A stretch of 64,000 nucleotides of DNA, taken from positions 31,804 to 95,803 of the forward strand of contig MU401608.1 in the NCBI GenBank assembly GCA_022579005.1, given 5' to 3'. Made by a program: the position numbers and the translations under genes. The stretch comes from Poronia punctata. Lineage: Eukaryota > Ascomycota > Sordariomycetes > Xylariales > Xylariaceae. Position 1 is the stretch's first letter. Every line of letters starts with the position of its first letter. The notes beneath the pieces were generated by a model, which was not told where the DNA came from, did no database searches, and was given only the letters and a program-made list of their open reading frames with translations. This document shows positions 62,600 through 64,000 of the stretch, in pieces.

Positions 62600-64000
62600 T
62601 TAATAGCTACTGTATTAATGTTTATTAGTTTAAAAAAGCTATTAATATAATTATAGTTTTTATAAAGATTTAAAGCAAAGTTATTGTTTATTACTAAAGA
62701 GTTTAGATTTAGTTTATTAATAAGCTTATTTATTTAAAAAATACTTTTAGTAGTTTAAAGGTTTAAGTTAAGGTTTTTTAGTACTTAGTATTTTTTATTA
62801 TTTTTATAAAAAGCTTAAAGCTATTTTGTAAAATAGTAGCTATATAGCTGCTGTTTATTTATTTTAGCAAGCTTATAGCACGCATTACTTATAGCTTTAG
62901 TAATTTAGTATAGCTTATTTTATTAATATAAAAGCTTTTTATTGTTGCTTTTATTAATTTTAAAAAAAATGTTAAATAAAAGTATAAAGTTACTAACGTA
63001 TATTTTAAGTTAGATTTTATAAGCATTTTGTTAATTTTATTAGTTTATATTGTTTTTTTGTTTTAAAGTAATAATTTTTTTTATATATTTAATGTTTTTT
63101 ATATAATATTTTAGCTGCTTTACTTTTAATGCTACTAAATTAGTATAATTAAAAACTAAATCTTATTATAGTACTTGCTACGTTAATATAATGTTTTTAA
63201 TTAGCAAAATAAGTAAACGTTTATAAACTAGTTTATATAAGCTATATTTATAGTATTAAATAGTAACGTTGTTTGCTAAAATAGCAAGGCTTAAGTAATT
63301 TAGCTAGTTTTTTTTAGTTTTATTAGTAACTTTTATAAGCGTTATTTTAATTAGCTAGTGCTTATTTTTAATAAAGCTTTATATTTAAAAGTAATAAGCT
63401 AGTTTATAAGCAATATAATATTTAAAGTGCTTTGCTGCTATAATAACTTTTTTTTTAAATTTATTTTTATTATTATACTTAATATATAAAGCGCTGCTAT
63501 AGTAATATATTATATATTTATAAAAAAACTTAAATACTAATTTAAAGTTTACTTATTAAAAAGCTTTAGCTTTAAAAAAAGCTGTTTGCTTATATTATGC
63601 TTTAATTAAAGTAAAAAAGTTTTTATAAAATAGCATAGTTTAAATATTAATAACTTATAAGTATAAAAAGCTAATAAAAATATTATACTAGTGCTATTTT
63701 TTAAATAAGTTGCTTTATAACTTTTAATAGTTAAAATAAGACTTAGTTACTAAGTAAACGTTTTTAGTAAAGTTAAGCTAGTAATAAAGTTATAAAATTT
63801 GTTAAATTACTAAGTTAATTTTTTTATAGCTAAAAGCTAAGTAGATTTTTTAAATAATTAACTTGCGTTTTTTTAAAAAATTAATATATTATTTAAAAGT
63901 AAAATGCTAAGTTGCTTGTTTTTATAAAGTACTATTATATATAAAGTATTAATATATATAATTTTTAAACCTTTTTTATTTATATTTATTATTATAGCGT
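62600..64000 (-). pseudogene. Gypsy copy 2: degenerate integrase end of pol
   Basis: This is the reverse complement of the copy 1 integrase region and its downstream flank. The segment equivalent to the H-P-Q-A-Q-G motif is at 63356-63405, again broken by C-to-T and G-to-A changes. The relic continues past the right edge of the window. Confidence 0.82.

Larger units (their letters stand above)
28741..64000. other. AT-rich, C-to-T-mutated transposon block
   Basis: Over 35 kb, no ATG-led frame exceeds about 90 codons and those present are Ile/Lys/Leu/Phe-rich chance products. The block consists of degraded repeats, of which two gypsy copies, an inverted-arm element and a tandem array are resolved. 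The cause is repeat-induced point mutation or a related process: the two LTRs of one element differ only by transitions. Such blocks in ascomycetes are typically heterochromatic and lie at centromeres, subtelomeres or gene-poor islands. I see no TTAGGG telomere repeats, so the position on the chromosome is open. Confidence 0.9.
57804..64000 (-). mobile_element. Second gypsy copy, inverted, cut by the window edge
   Basis: It begins with the 3' LTR and continues rightward as the reverse complement of copy 1. The extra 3' segment is near 58.1-62.6 kb, a stretch at 62650-62965 matches 39500-39780 closely, and the integrase relic (63356-63405) corresponds to 39061-39099. Reverse transcriptase, the 5' region and the 5' LTR must lie beyond the window. 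Like copy 1 it has no intact frame; the longest minus-strand frame (58578-58760, 60 codons) lies in the extra segment. Confidence 0.87.

Noticed and set aside
28741..64000. Mitochondrial DNA or contamination as the source of the AT-rich half
   Set aside because: It is continuous with nuclear gene DNA, holds no mitochondrial gene, and carries LTR retroelement relics whose LTRs differ by transitions only.

Overview
The window looks like nuclear DNA of a filamentous ascomycete, most likely a Sordariomycete. Genes have short introns (50-77 nt, one of 177 nt) with GTAAGT-like donors and CTAAC/CTGAC-like branch sites. The encoded families (a desaturase fused to cytochrome b5, a Lsb6-type PI 4-kinase, a Rad5/HLTF-type SNF2 protein) are fungal. 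Intergenic DNA carries many TAGGTAGG/CCTACCTA runs, and the right half has been flooded by repeat-directed C-to-T mutation.

The window has two compartments. Positions 1 to about 28,680 have ordinary composition and hold six supportable genes: a diverged protein-kinase-like protein (5755-8450, +), the stearoyl-CoA delta-9 desaturase OLE1 (11335-12892, +), a 1,103-residue SNF2/RING ATPase (14391-17941, -), a small secreted, probably GPI-anchored protein (21125-21634, +), an Arg/Ser-rich predicted nuclear protein (22358-23023, -) and a type II phosphatidylinositol 4-kinase, LSB6 (25428-27880, +). They are unrelated housekeeping or hypothetical genes with long spacers and no sign of a metabolic cluster. 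Positions 1-5135 hold no gene I can support.

From about 28,680 to the right edge (more than 35 kb) the DNA is extremely AT-rich and has no believable open reading frame. It is a mutated transposon block. I could resolve a 12,970-bp gypsy-type LTR retrotransposon (31720-44689, +) with two 310-bp LTRs. They differ by 37 substitutions in my hand alignment, all transitions, with no indels. A second, inverted, right-truncated copy of the same family runs from 57804 off the window edge, with its 3' LTR at 57804-58102. Both copies carry about 4.5 kb of extra sequence between integrase and 3' LTR, so the extra sequence belongs to the element.

Between the two gypsy copies lie an exact 18-bp-period tandem array (about 48253-48606) and a 3.15-kb element with arms of about 0.9 kb in inverted orientation (49002-52150). 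The mutation spectrum is unusual: besides CpA loss, cytosines preceded by a pyrimidine (TpC, CpC) are almost gone, whereas cytosines after a purine survive. This context, and the oversized gypsy element, are the most interesting observations. All coordinates, counts and alignments were made by eye.
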